26,074 bases of DNA from DAITBA01 sp036824005 (GCA_036824005.1 DAITBA010000032.1:1-26074); one strand, 5' to 3'. Shown: positions 14,550 through 23,877, counted from the first letter of the stretch. Made by a program: numbers and translations. Notes: generated from the letters alone by a model not told the origin.

Positions 14550-17483
14550 CTAGTCCCTGCGGGCCCCGAACAACGCCGAGTCTTCCAGCACCTTGGGAGC
14601 GAGTAGCTGCGGCGTCTGCGGCCCGATGCTGCGGTCGCGCAGCTTCTCGACGATGGGCGTGGCGGAATCGAACATCTCCTTCAGGGTCACCAGCCCGTCG
14701 CGGTCCGCGTCGGATTTCAGATCCATGGCGTTCAGCAGAGCGTAGGTGAACAGCCCGTGCCGGGCCGGCGCGTACTCCTGGGATTCCTCGTCGCCCTTGG
14801 CCGCCACGACGAGGGAGAAGCGCGACGCCGCCGAGCGCTTCATCAGGGAGTGCACCTCGAACCTGCCCTCGATGTTCTTCGCCTGGCAGGTATCGACGAT
14901 GAGCACGCGGCGGCCCGCCGCCTCGCGCAAGGCATCGAAAAACACCGACCACGAGAGTAACGTCTCCACCCGGCCGCCGTTGGCCACCGCCTCGAGGTCG
15001 GCAGGAATGGCATCGCGCGGCACGAAATAGTAGTTGCCGGCCTTGTCGCTGATGCCGTGCGAAGCCAGGAAGATGACCACCGTGTCTCGCGCCTGGGCCT
15101 GCTGCACGAACTGCACCGCCTCCAGAATGTTTGCGCGGTCCGGCTTGGTCGCCGTCTCGTCGGACACCACCTTCGTGTGCAGCTTGCGGAAGTGGCCGGC
15201 ACCGATGGCCGCGAATTTGTTCGCCACCTCCTCGGCATCGCGCGCCGCGTAGGCGAGATAAACGCTCGGCGGCAGCTTCGGGAACATGTTGGCGCCAATG
15301 GCCAGCACATAGAGATCGCCGGGCTCCACGGCTGGACGGATGGCCGCCGGCAGCGCGAGCTGCGTTTCCGCGACGCCCATGGAAATGCCGTTGAAGGACT
15401 CGACACGGATCTCGTTGTCCTGTCCGGGCAATTCCACCTCGATATCGCGCCGGAAGCGCCCGCTCTCCGCCTCGCCCAGCCGGCGCTCCCGGGCCGGGGT
15501 CACCGGGATGCCATTGACGAATACCGTGTATTCGCGCATCGGCGGCCCGCCCTTTTCGCCCGTGAGCTGCAACGCCGCGCGCGGGCGGCCGGATGCAGCG
15601 TCGGCAATATTCTTTACCTGCAACTTGAGGCGCGGCGGCGCAATTTCCCGCAGCCTGGCGATGTCGAACGTGGCGCCCGGCGATGCCGCCGCCAGCGACC
15701 GCGTCGCGCCCTGCACCGCCCCCCGGAACGAGTCCACCACCACGTCGGGACGGTAGAGCACGCGCTCGAACTGGATGGCATGAAAGAAATCCGGCGTCAC
15801 CTCCCGCCCGCGGTTGAGATGCCAGCCGACGTAGTTGTCACCATGGACCGACGACATGTAGTAGCCCTCCGGCACCCAGGCGATCCAGTCCTCGCCGTTG
15901 CTATGCGGAAAATAGGCGAGCACCTCCCGGCCGTCGCTCATTCGGTACCAGCGGATGGTACCGTCGGAGAGCGCCGCCACGGCGAGCCGCCCATTGCCGC
16001 TGACATTGACCGACCAGGCCAGCGCCGGCAGTTGTACCCGCCAAAGCGGCCGCGCTTCCCGGTCGAACAGGCGCAGGGCCCACTCCGTGCCCAGCAGCAG
16101 CGACTTCCCGTCGTGGGCGATGGCGTAGCAACGCGAGCGTTCGTAGTCGTCCAGCATCAGTTGCCGGCCGTTGATCGATGGGCTGAAGCTGTCTTTCCAG
16201 TCATCGATGCGAATTTCTGCCGCCTGCATGACCGGCGCATGCACAGTGCGTTCCCGACCCGGCACCGCCTGCCCGCCGTCGCGCTCGACGACGAAGGTGC
16301 GCAGACTGCCCCCGCCCGGCGCCGCGGGGAAGCGCACGACATCGGCATCGGCGGACACGGCCAGCGATCCGTGGCTGCCGCCGAAGTCCACGATGTCGGG
16401 TCCGCGATAGGCGATGCGCTGGCGTGCCGGGCCGAGCACGCCGATGGCCGGATCCTCCGCCGCAAAGGCGATCGCGCCCCCCGGTAGCTGCTGGATCTCG
16501 CCGATGCGCTGCGCGGCGAGAGGGATGCGCTCCAGCACGCCACGGCCGCGATTGCCCCAGCGATAGAGCGGATTCATGCCTCTGCCGCGGTACTCCCCGC
16601 CGGCATAGAGATATTCGCCGTCGCTGGACCACACGGCGGTATTGAAACTCGTCTGGTCGGCGAGCGTGGCGGTGTCCGCCTTGAACTGCAGCGTCAGATC
16701 GCGCGCCGAGGCGACCGAGACCACCGCCGCATCGGCATGACCGATGGCGAGCAGGCTGCCGTCGGGCGAGAAGCGCACCGAGGCGGGCTTGGCCGCGCCG
16801 GCAATGGCCACGCGCCCGACGATGCGCAAGTCCCGGCCGTACAACCGTGTCATGCCGTCGAGCGCCACCACCGCCATGTTGCCCGCGCGATCGAAGTCGA
16901 TGTCCATGATCTTGTCGTTGTACTCGAGGTCGCTGGCAACGGTACGGAAATCGCCGGCGCGCAGCACATGCAAACCGGCGCGCGCCTGCAGGCCGACGGC
17001 GAGATGCCGCCCGTCCGGCGACCAGGCCAGCGCGCCGATGGCGTCCTTGAAGCCGCTGACGCGGCGCACCAATTCCCCGCTGTGCACGTCGAAGAGATAG
17101 ACGCAGGCGCTCCCGTCCCAGTCCCACCCGGTCCAGCCGCCGGCCGCGACCATCCGGCCGTCCGGCGACACGGCCAGCGCGAACAGCTGCCCTTCGTGGC
17201 CGGCGCCGATGGGCACGCGCAACGTCTTCAGCAGGCGCGCCTCCGGCAGTTGCCAAACACGCACCGTCTTGTCATCGGAAGCGGTGATCAGGCGATTGCG
17301 CGGCGCATCCACGACGAGCCTGCGTATCAGGCTCATGTGCATGCCGGTTTCGATGCGGAGGATGGGGGTGGGGGTTGGATCAGCTGCGAACGATGCAGGC
17401 ACGACAAGACAGTTGCAGGCCGCGCCAAACACGCAAAGCGCCCGAGCTATGCACGGCCATATCCATTGATGAAATGCACGCAT
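14550..17483 (-). CDS. Secreted WD40-caspase fusion with EF-hand-like loop
   Basis: 977 residues from ATG 17483. Signal peptide 1-34 (ends PASFAA|DPTP). Residues about 45-560 form WD40/beta-propeller-like blades: repeated VSPDGR, WSPDGR, FSPDGS and WSSDGE turns, with a clear blade ending DDKTVRVWQLP. A linker with a beta-sandwich-like stretch runs to about 720. The caspase domain is at 722-915, with His809 in IFLASHGISD and Cys866 in VLIVDTCQAKN. A perfect 12-residue EF-hand loop, DADRDGLVTLKE (925-936), follows. The protein should be periplasmic or exported, with the propeller as a binding or sensing platform and calcium as a possible regulator; these roles are inference. It lies downstream of the subtilisin-like gene and upstream of the sigma operon, all on one strand. 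Confidence 0.88.
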   Translation of the reverse strand: MRAFHQWIWPCIARALCVFGAACNCLVVPASFAADPTPTPILRIETGMHMSLIRRLVVDAPRNRLITASDDKTVRVWQLPEARLLKTLRVPIGAGHEGQLFALAVSPDGRMVAAGGWTGWDWDGSACVYLFDVHSGELVRRVSGFKDAIGALAWSPDGRHLAVGLQARAGLHVLRAGDFRTVASDLEYNDKIMDIDFDRAGNMAVVALDGMTRLYGRDLRIVGRVAIAGAAKPASVRFSPDGSLLAIGHADAAVVSVASARDLTLQFKADTATLADQTSFNTAVWSSDGEYLYAGGEYRGRGMNPLYRWGNRGRGVLERIPLAAQRIGEIQQLPGGAIAFAAEDPAIGVLGPARQRIAYRGPDIVDFGGSHGSLAVSADADVVRFPAAPGGGSLRTFVVERDGGQAVPGRERTVHAPVMQAAEIRIDDWKDSFSPSINGRQLMLDDYERSRCYAIAHDGKSLLLGTEWALRLFDREARPLWRVQLPALAWSVNVSGNGRLAVAALSDGTIRWYRMSDGREVLAYFPHSNGEDWIAWVPEGYYMSSVHGDNYVGWHLNRGREVTPDFFHAIQFERVLYRPDVVVDSFRGAVQGATRSLAAASPGATFDIARLREIAPPRLKLQVKNIADAASGRPRAALQLTGEKGGPPMREYTVFVNGIPVTPARERRLGEAESGRFRRDIEVELPGQDNEIRVESFNGISMGVAETQLALPAAIRPAVEPGDLYVLAIGANMFPKLPPSVYLAYAARDAEEVANKFAAIGAGHFRKLHTKVVSDETATKPDRANILEAVQFVQQAQARDTVVIFLASHGISDKAGNYYFVPRDAIPADLEAVANGGRVETLLSWSVFFDALREAAGRRVLIVDTCQAKNIEGRFEVHSLMKRSAASRFSLVVAAKGDEESQEYAPARHGLFTYALLNAMDLKSDADRDGLVTLKEMFDSATPIVEKLRDRSIGPQTPQLLAPKVLEDSALFGARRD

Positions 17484-17626
17484 CTGACGACCAACTTGTA
17501 GACAGCCAATGTGGAAGCATGGTCAAAGCTCGCTACCGCAAGCTCTTCGTCCGTCACTACGTCCGTCCGCGATATGGAATGCCGCCGCCTTGGTGTCGAA
17601 TCCAGTCACGCAATGCCGCCGCGCCA

Positions 17627-19186
17627 CTACGCGCACCACCAATTCCAATCTTCCGTGGGACGGCTCAATATTCCAGCAAGGTTCGGCATCGTTCCGACCA
17701 CTGCGCTTGGTGCCAGGGGATCGGTGATCGGCGTGCCCGGGTACGTGGGCGTGCCACCGTCCTTGAGAAACTGCACCACGCGCTCCGGCCTGAGCCGCTT
17801 GTGACCACCGTTTTCCACTTGATTCATGGCGGCACACTGAATCAGCGCTGCGGTAGCCGCAACGATTGCCGACGCAGCTGAAGTCCTGGCAATGCCCGGA
17901 TCGGGATTGAAATCGCTCCCCCACGCGTAGCAGTCGACGCGACCGCCATAGTTGACCGTATGCAGCCGCTCGTGGGCTCCATTCTTGGTCGCACCCTCGG
18001 CGGCACTTACCACTACCGCACCGGAGGACCTGAAGGTGGATACGCCCGGGTTAAGGCTTCGCCCGTCCACGCCATCGACAACTCCCTCGATCGAATTCAG
18101 TTCATCGCCAAGATTGCGCCATTCGAGCACTGGCGACTCGTCTGGGCCGATGAATGTTCCATCGTAGTTGCCGGCCGATTCGACCACGACCGCCCCTGCG
18201 CCCGTCGCCGTGCGGATGTACTCGAACGCGGAAGCCTTCTGCTCCATCGGCACGTACAGGCCGGTTAGACTGTTCACCGTCTGTTCCTCGATGAGGACGA
18301 CGTCACCGCAGCGCAGCTGGGCACCATTGAGTGCCGTAACGACATCCGCGATCGCCTGCATGACGTTCAGCTCGAACCGGGGCGCAGAAGATCCATCCGG
18401 CGGAGCAGGCGTCACCGGAAACGACGAGCTGAAAAGCATGATCTTGGCACTCGGCGCTAGGGTGTGAATCAGGCTCAGAACGCCCATGCAATGAGATTTC
18501 TGAGAGGGATCAGGCGTGCCGGAACCGGCCTGTTCAGCACTCGGGAACAACCCCTGCACTTCGCTCAACACCCATCCTCGCTCAACCAGGGCGATGGCGA
18601 CGCCTGCTCCCGAAATGGGCGACACGCTACTCCTCGCCGCGGGCCCGCCCACACCATCTGGGGCCGGACTGTCGAAAGGCGGTGTCGGCTGGTACGCGGC
18701 ATGTTCAACATGGATCGAGCGCGGCTCCAGCGCGTCCCAGGCCGTGAGCGACTTGCGCAGTTCCTCGATGCGAGGGTCAGCGGGCGGAAGCAGAATCGAG
18801 AAGTACAAAAGCGCATCCACGGTCTGGCGATATGTACAGTCGCGCGAGCGCGCCAGCTCGACCAGGCCTCCAATCGCCTGCTCGTCGCTGTTCGGCAACG
18901 CCCGGCGCAAAACGATGCCGGGGAACTGGCGACGAAGCCCCTCGAAGAACGCTTGGTCGTCCTTGTTGGGAAAGCTCTCAACCTGATTTGCGTAGGGCGG
19001 TCGTCGCTCCGGCTTGAAACGGAACAGGATGCGTGCCGCATAGCGCCGGTCGATCAGCTTGTCCCGGTCGGGAATCCCGGGCGCCCCGCCACCATCAGAT
19101 GTCCCGCATTGAGAGTGCCCGAAGATCCCGCATAGCCATCGGCACACGCAACGAAGCACACCGCGACCGAACACACATCTTCCCAT
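17627..19186 (-). CDS. Subtilisin-like (S8) protein with altered Asp motif
   Basis: 519 residues from ATG 19186, chosen because an AAGAAGGGG stretch precedes it; starts 21-24 nt upstream are possible. The N-terminus is cysteine-rich and only weakly signal-like. The second half follows the S8 fold: a first beta strand GAGVAIALVERGW (residues 193-205), His232 in KSHCMGVLSLIHTLAPSAKI, the oxyanion Asn340 in VVVESAGNYDGTF, and Ser436 in ARTSAASAIVAATAAL. The His, Asn and Ser positions are conserved. In related proteins the first strand carries the catalytic Asp (ADVExGW-like); here that place is Leu200, with Glu202 two residues on. It may be inactive or use another acid. It lies 129 nt after tpsA and may process or bind the adhesin (inference). 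Confidence 0.75.
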   Translation of the reverse strand: MGRCVFGRGVLRCVCRWLCGIFGHSQCGTSDGGGAPGIPDRDKLIDRRYAARILFRFKPERRPPYANQVESFPNKDDQAFFEGLRRQFPGIVLRRALPNSDEQAIGGLVELARSRDCTYRQTVDALLYFSILLPPADPRIEELRKSLTAWDALEPRSIHVEHAAYQPTPPFDSPAPDGVGGPAARSSVSPISGAGVAIALVERGWVLSEVQGLFPSAEQAGSGTPDPSQKSHCMGVLSLIHTLAPSAKIMLFSSSFPVTPAPPDGSSAPRFELNVMQAIADVVTALNGAQLRCGDVVLIEEQTVNSLTGLYVPMEQKASAFEYIRTATGAGAVVVESAGNYDGTFIGPDESPVLEWRNLGDELNSIEGVVDGVDGRSLNPGVSTFRSSGAVVVSAAEGATKNGAHERLHTVNYGGRVDCYAWGSDFNPDPGIARTSAASAIVAATAALIQCAAMNQVENGGHKRLRPERVVQFLKDGGTPTYPGTPITDPLAPSAVVGTMPNLAGILSRPTEDWNWWCA

Positions 19187-19315
19187 GGCATTTCCCCTTC
19201 TTCCCATCACTGCTCACAAATCGTGCGTTCCTGCTCTGCCCGCGACTACCTCACGTCGACGAGTCTGCGCGGCGGGCGGGGCCGGGCAGAGCCGATCAGA
19301 GGCTCCGCCGGGGCG

Positions 19316-21808
19316 CTACTGACATGCAACGCTGAATGCCACGCCGAATGCGCTGTGGCCGAAGTAGCTGTGGGCGCCGGACCCGCCGCTCTCACAAACC
19401 GGCCCCTCCACCACGTGACTATCGCGGTCGAATATGTCGGATGCACCGCTGCGGTCCGACCCGCGACCAAGGTCCGCGCTGCTCGCCACACCCCGCCCCT
19501 CGCTGTCGACTGACGCGCTTCCACCGCCCGAGTTCGCCAATGGGGCATTGGGCGAGTTCGTGAGATTGAGCGCCGCGAGAACCAGGTTGTCGTTCCGCCC
19601 TCCCTCCGGTGTAGTGCTCGGCGGGACAATCGGCAGCAATTCCACGATCTTTGGCAAGCTCAAGGCCGGACTCGGCGGGACGATTCCCGGTTGCGCCGCG
19701 TCCACATCATTGCCGAGCAGCGTGCTCCACTTGCCGTCCGAGCCGGGCCCCGTGAAGTAACGCGTAGTATTGATCAGATACAGGAAGTTCTTCTGGAGAT
19801 CCTTCCCGAGAAGGGCGGAGTTGAGCGTGACAGCATTCTTGGCCATTGCCGCCTTGAGGCCCGGAGTGCCTTGAGTCGGGCCGGCCGGAAAGATCCGGAT
19901 GTTCCGATACGCATCGACCACGATGCCGCCACCCTGTGCGATCTTCGACTCGTCGAGCACGACATCGGCCAACGACACCTCGCCTGGCGACGCCGCGTCG
20001 CTTGACGTCGCCTGTACCCTGAGGCCCTTCAGCGGCATGCCCGGATAGTAGCCTAGATTCGCTTTGAGCGAAACGCTGCCGTGGGACGAGCTGACCGCAA
20101 CGATGTCCTTCGTGATCAATTCGTAGAGGACAACATTGCCGGCCGCGGTGATCGTGATCGGTGCATTCCCCGCATAGACGAGCGGCGTCTTTCGTCCGGA
20201 CGCCGGATCAAGCGCGAGGCCCTGCTGCTTCATCTCCACCGCCCCGTTTCGCGCCCAGATGACTACCGCACCGTCCGCGGTAATGATGTCCTGGTTCAGA
20301 TTGACGCTTCTAGTCGCATCGAGTGTAAGCCCCCCTCCTGCTGTACCGCCGCGGCCGTCGATCGGGGAGTTGACGTCGATGTCCGTCGACGAGGTCACGG
20401 TGGTGGACGTGCCGGTGCGCAGCGTTCTGTTTATCGAATCCGCCTCGACTGTGCCGATAACCGCGTACTCTGGGTCGAGCAGCAGGCTGCCCGCTTTGCC
20501 GTTCTTCGCCCCCGCATCCACCAGGCCCTCGAATGCAAGTGTCTTCTTCCCGGAGACCTCGACCAGGCCACCATTGCCGCCCGCGTCGGCGCCCCGCGCC
20601 GCGATGGTGCCGCGATAGGTCGAGTCGCCATCGGCCCACACCACGACCTTGCCACCATCGCCCAGCTCACGCGCGCTGGCATCGATGTGTGCACCCTCGT
20701 CCACCGAAGTTCCCTGCGCGCGGTAGGTGTCGCCCTGCCCCTGGTAGTCGCCACCGACGAGAACCGTGCCGCCTCCAGCCGCGCCACTTGCATCCAGATC
20801 GGCGCTGGCGCTTAGAGAGACATGGTCGCCCAATACCTGGATCGTGCCACCTGTCTCGCCGGACACCGCACCCCTTGCATTGAGCTGCCCGGAAACGGCG
20901 ACGCTGCCGCCCTTGCCAAGCAGGATGATCTGGCCATTGCGCGAGTCGACGGTCTCGGCTTTTATGGTTCCGCTCATATTGATGACATCGTCGACCACCG
21001 CCTTGGCAACTCCTGCCGTCGCCAGCACCACCTTGCCGCCTGCGACGTCGATCGTTCCGGCCTGGTTGATGAGCGCGTTGACCGGCCTGCCTTCGGCATC
21101 GAACAACTGCCCGACATGCTTGTCGCTTAGCGCGAGACTGACCAACTGATCGCCGAAGAGGTCGATGGCGAACGTATCGCCCGAACCGAGCACCACCTTG
21201 CCCAGCCTCGCCTGGATCAATCCGTCGTTGCGCACATGCGGCGCCACCAGAGCAACGAGCCCGCCCTCCGCCACGGTGATCGTGCCGCTTTGCACGATTC
21301 CTGCGCCGGACGCACCCGGCTCGTCGAACACGAGCTTTCCGGCCATGAAGTTCGCATTGCTGATGTTGGCGGTGCTGGCGATCAGGCTGCCGACGTCGAC
21401 GCGGGAGCCGGCGCCGAAGACGATGCCATTCGGATTGACCAGGATCACCTGACCGTTGGCGGTGAGGGTACCGAGTATGGCAGAAGCCTGCCCGCCGGTG
21501 ACGCGGTTCAGGGCCGAAGACGTCGCGCTCGGTTGCTTGAAATGCACCCAGTCGTTCGCGTCGATATTGAAGGTGCGCCAGTCGATGACCGCGCGGTCGG
21601 TCTTCTGGTCGACATAGGTGAGGTTCTTGCCGGTGGAGACGTCCTTGCCGGCGGAAATCTTGGCATCGCCGGCGGCGATATTCGGGTCCTGTGGTGCGGC
21701 GAGCGCCAGCGGCGAGGCAAAACCGGCCGCCAGCAGACAGGCACCGATCGTGCGCAATCTCGGACTTGCTCTGCCGTCCGCGGAACTGGGTCTACGGCGC
21801 TTGCTCAT
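19316..21808 (-). CDS. Two-partner secretion exoprotein (TpsA, FHA-like)
   Basis: 830 residues from ATG 21808, with GGAG 8 nt upstream. The N-terminus has an extended basic region and a signal peptide cleaved near residue 38 (LALAAPQDPN). The TPS domain follows, with VIDWRTFNI (74-82), NRVTGG (101-106) and NPNGIVFGAG (125-134), the hallmarks of secretion by a TpsB pore. The middle is a glycine-rich beta-helix to about 640. After about 700 it turns proline- and serine-rich. The mature protein has only two cysteines, Cys805 and Cys829, at the extreme C-terminus, recalling the HMW1-type disulfide anchor. The partner tpsB lies just upstream. It is short for an FHA-like protein and has no recognised toxin domain; adhesin or surface scaffold is the likely role. 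Confidence 0.88.
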   Translation of the reverse strand: MSKRRRPSSADGRASPRLRTIGACLLAAGFASPLALAAPQDPNIAAGDAKISAGKDVSTGKNLTYVDQKTDRAVIDWRTFNIDANDWVHFKQPSATSSALNRVTGGQASAILGTLTANGQVILVNPNGIVFGAGSRVDVGSLIASTANISNANFMAGKLVFDEPGASGAGIVQSGTITVAEGGLVALVAPHVRNDGLIQARLGKVVLGSGDTFAIDLFGDQLVSLALSDKHVGQLFDAEGRPVNALINQAGTIDVAGGKVVLATAGVAKAVVDDVINMSGTIKAETVDSRNGQIILLGKGGSVAVSGQLNARGAVSGETGGTIQVLGDHVSLSASADLDASGAAGGGTVLVGGDYQGQGDTYRAQGTSVDEGAHIDASARELGDGGKVVVWADGDSTYRGTIAARGADAGGNGGLVEVSGKKTLAFEGLVDAGAKNGKAGSLLLDPEYAVIGTVEADSINRTLRTGTSTTVTSSTDIDVNSPIDGRGGTAGGGLTLDATRSVNLNQDIITADGAVVIWARNGAVEMKQQGLALDPASGRKTPLVYAGNAPITITAAGNVVLYELITKDIVAVSSSHGSVSLKANLGYYPGMPLKGLRVQATSSDAASPGEVSLADVVLDESKIAQGGGIVVDAYRNIRIFPAGPTQGTPGLKAAMAKNAVTLNSALLGKDLQKNFLYLINTTRYFTGPGSDGKWSTLLGNDVDAAQPGIVPPSPALSLPKIVELLPIVPPSTTPEGGRNDNLVLAALNLTNSPNAPLANSGGGSASVDSEGRGVASSADLGRGSDRSGASDIFDRDSHVVEGPVCESGGSGAHSYFGHSAFGVAFSVACQ

Positions 21809-21846
21809 TGCTGATCTCCATCATCGCCCGTCCTGCACTTGCATCC

Positions 21847-21872
21847 GTCGCGTCGGGCCGAAGAAAGGTTCA
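21847..21872 (-). promoter_or_regulatory. Putative ECF promoter of tpsA
   Basis: Minus strand: TGAACC (21872-21867), 16 nt, CGAC (21850-21847), identical in both boxes and spacing to the site before the sigma gene. Transcription would start near 21840, about 32 nt before the tpsA ATG, leaving room for its ribosome site. The remainder of the 232-bp gap between tpsB and tpsA shows nothing else identifiable. Confidence 0.55.
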
Positions 21873-22040
21873 CGCTTTTCGCGTTCCGGCGCCACGCCCG
21901 GCTCAAGCGACACCAGACACCGAGCCACGGTTCAAGGTAGTCGCTTCCACGCCGCAGTGCAATACGAATCACGCCCTAGGCCGAACGCCCGATTGCGAAC
22001 GCAGCACGCAAGGCACGTGCCGCACCGGCGGCTCGGAAGC

Positions 22041-23759
22041 TCAATACCGCGCCGACAACCCGAAATACCCGCGCACATCCCGATCCCCCTCGGCGGCCAC
22101 CTCGCGGGTGAGCGGCTTGGCCAGTTCGAAGTAACCCGAGACGTGACGGCCGAGGCTGAAGCGCAGGCCCACGCCCGCCGACGCGGCGGATTCGCTCGCC
22201 TGCTGGTTCGCAGGCGTGCGCTGGCGCACTGTGCCGACGTCGTAGAAGCCGTACGCCGTGTAGCCTGTCAGCGCCTCGCTCGCCACCGGCGCCGTGTAGC
22301 GCAGCTCCAGCTTCAACCCGGCACCCGAATCGCCGACGATCTCGGAGGGATCGTAGCCGCGCCCGAACTGTTCGCCGCCGAAGCCGAACAGTTCAGGGGC
22401 GAGCAGGTCGCTGAAGGCATACTGGGCGCTGACCGCACCCAGGATGGACCAACGGCTGGCGACGGACTGCAGCCGCGCGGCATAGGCCGTAAGCTTGGTA
22501 AAGTCGCTGCGCCCATGCGTACGGGACAGCCCGGGCGTGCCGCTGCGCGTCGCACCCAGACCGTCAATGCCCTGGCTGAATTCCACATCGAGCAGATTGA
22601 TGCCGCGCAGTTCGTCGGCACGGTCGTAGGTGATGCCGAGCCGCAACGCCCGGATGCGATCCTCGGAATTGCGGATGCCGTTGATGTCGGTGCGGCCGTC
22701 ATGGCCGGTGAGCGCGACACGCGCGTAGATGTTGCGGCTGCGGCTGCGCGCCAGCGGGTGGGTGTAACTCAGGCTGGCCGCCTCCGAGGAGGTCTCAAGC
22801 GTCACGGGGAGCCCGGCCCCGACTTCCGGCTGCGAGCGCACCACCGACAAGCCGAGCCCAATCCGCCCGCCTTCGTCGCCGACCGGCTGGTCGTGGTCCA
22901 GGGAGACATAGCGCAGCTCGCTGTTCGGTGCCACTCCGAACTTTAGCCCCGTGCGCTCGTAGGCGCCGAACACCGACTGCAGATCCAGGTCCGCGGTGAG
23001 CCGCAGCGGGCCGATCGCCTTGCTGCCGCGGTTGTCCACCGACACGCCCGCGCTCACCTTTCTGTGGCTGATCTGCACCACGAGATCGGAGGCGCCGGGC
23101 TGGGTCGGCGAGGGCACCAACGTCGCCCGCGCACTAACACCGGGCAGATCGTTCATCAGCAGCAGGTAGCGCTCCAGGGCGTCGGCGCGCAGCGGGCGGG
23201 CATCCTTGAGCTTCGCGGCGTAGCCGTCCACAAGATCGCGCCGGCCCTCGATATCACCTTCGAGCCGTACCTGATCGACGAATCCCTCGACCGCCTGAAG
23301 GCGCACGGCGCCGTCCTCGATGGCCTGGGCCGGTACGACCACCTGGGACAGCACGTAGCCGTCGTTGCGATACTTTGCCGTCAGCGCATCGGCGATGCCG
23401 TACAGATTGCCCAGCGCCACCTCGCGATTGACGTAGGGTTCGTAGATCGGGCGCAGCGCTTCGTCCGGGTAGACGGTCACGCCGTCGATGAACAGCGATT
23501 TGAGGGTGAAGCGGACCTTGTCGGCGTCCGGCGGGCGCCCTTGCTGAGGCGCGGGGACTTCCACGGCGGGCGGCTGTGCGCGCGGCTCCGGCGGCGCCTG
23601 GAACTGGCGCTCGATCTGGCCGGGCTGCACGGTTCCCGGCACCGGCTGTGCCGGCGCCTGCGCCCGTGCCATGCCGATGGCAATGAACCATGCCGCGCCC
23701 GCCAACGCGAGTGCTCGTGCGCGCACACCTCCTCCTTGTTTCTGTTTTATGGGCATCAT
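22041..23759 (-). CDS. TpsB outer-membrane transporter (ShlB/FhaC/HecB family)
   Basis: 572 residues from ATG 23759. The frame is open further upstream but that part overlaps the promoter. A GTG at 23726, 4 nt after a strong AAGGAGG, would start right at the signal peptide (RARALALAGAAWFIAIGMARAQA) and is a serious alternative. After the signal come a proline-rich linker with PGQIERQF (46-53, plug-helix region), two POTRA domains (about 82-235) and a 16-strand barrel. The conserved L6 loop motif is FGRGY (R467-G-Y) followed by GDSGAGLKLELRY, and the protein ends in an aromatic residue (FGLSARY), the BAM signal. It should export TpsA across the outer membrane. Confidence 0.92.
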   Translation of the reverse strand: MMPIKQKQGGGVRARALALAGAAWFIAIGMARAQAPAQPVPGTVQPGQIERQFQAPPEPRAQPPAVEVPAPQQGRPPDADKVRFTLKSLFIDGVTVYPDEALRPIYEPYVNREVALGNLYGIADALTAKYRNDGYVLSQVVVPAQAIEDGAVRLQAVEGFVDQVRLEGDIEGRRDLVDGYAAKLKDARPLRADALERYLLLMNDLPGVSARATLVPSPTQPGASDLVVQISHRKVSAGVSVDNRGSKAIGPLRLTADLDLQSVFGAYERTGLKFGVAPNSELRYVSLDHDQPVGDEGGRIGLGLSVVRSQPEVGAGLPVTLETSSEAASLSYTHPLARSRSRNIYARVALTGHDGRTDINGIRNSEDRIRALRLGITYDRADELRGINLLDVEFSQGIDGLGATRSGTPGLSRTHGRSDFTKLTAYAARLQSVASRWSILGAVSAQYAFSDLLAPELFGFGGEQFGRGYDPSEIVGDSGAGLKLELRYTAPVASEALTGYTAYGFYDVGTVRQRTPANQQASESAASAGVGLRFSLGRHVSGYFELAKPLTREVAAEGDRDVRGYFGLSARY

Positions 23760-23851
23760 CGCTTGCCGGTGTGTCCTCCGCCGCAGCGTTTGGGCGGTCG
23801 GAAAACGGACAAGCCAACACGTGCGAAGGTGCGCACTGCACATTCGACCGG

Positions 23852-23877
23852 TCCGGCAATACGAAAGAGCTGGTTCA
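23852..23877 (-). promoter_or_regulatory. ECF-like box upstream of tpsB
   Basis: Minus strand: TGAACC (23877-23872), 16 nt, CGGA (23855-23852). The -35 hexamer and the spacing match the sigma-gene and tpsA boxes; the -10 differs (CGGA for CGAC). It overlaps by one base the TATAAT of a sigma-70-type promoter, so tpsB may have two promoters. Confidence 0.4.

Noticed and set aside
15057..16487. Long plus-strand frame opposite the WD40-caspase, and similar long antisense frames at 5527-7239, 8299-9417 and 12415-13584
   Set aside because: They mirror strongly coding minus- or plus-strand genes in GC-rich DNA, have no recognisable domains and arise from codon bias on the other strand.
12223..17483. 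The caspases as part of an anti-phage defence island
   Set aside because: Both carry signal peptides and sit with secretion and sigma genes. No nuclease, cyclase, gasdermin or other defence partner is visible in the window.
17484..17626. A promoter of the TGAACC type before the WD40-caspase
   Set aside because: No GAAC-type -35 is present in the gap. TTGACC with TCTACA about 18 nt on is a weak sigma-70-like match only, so the gene may instead be read through from the tpsA/subtilisin transcript.
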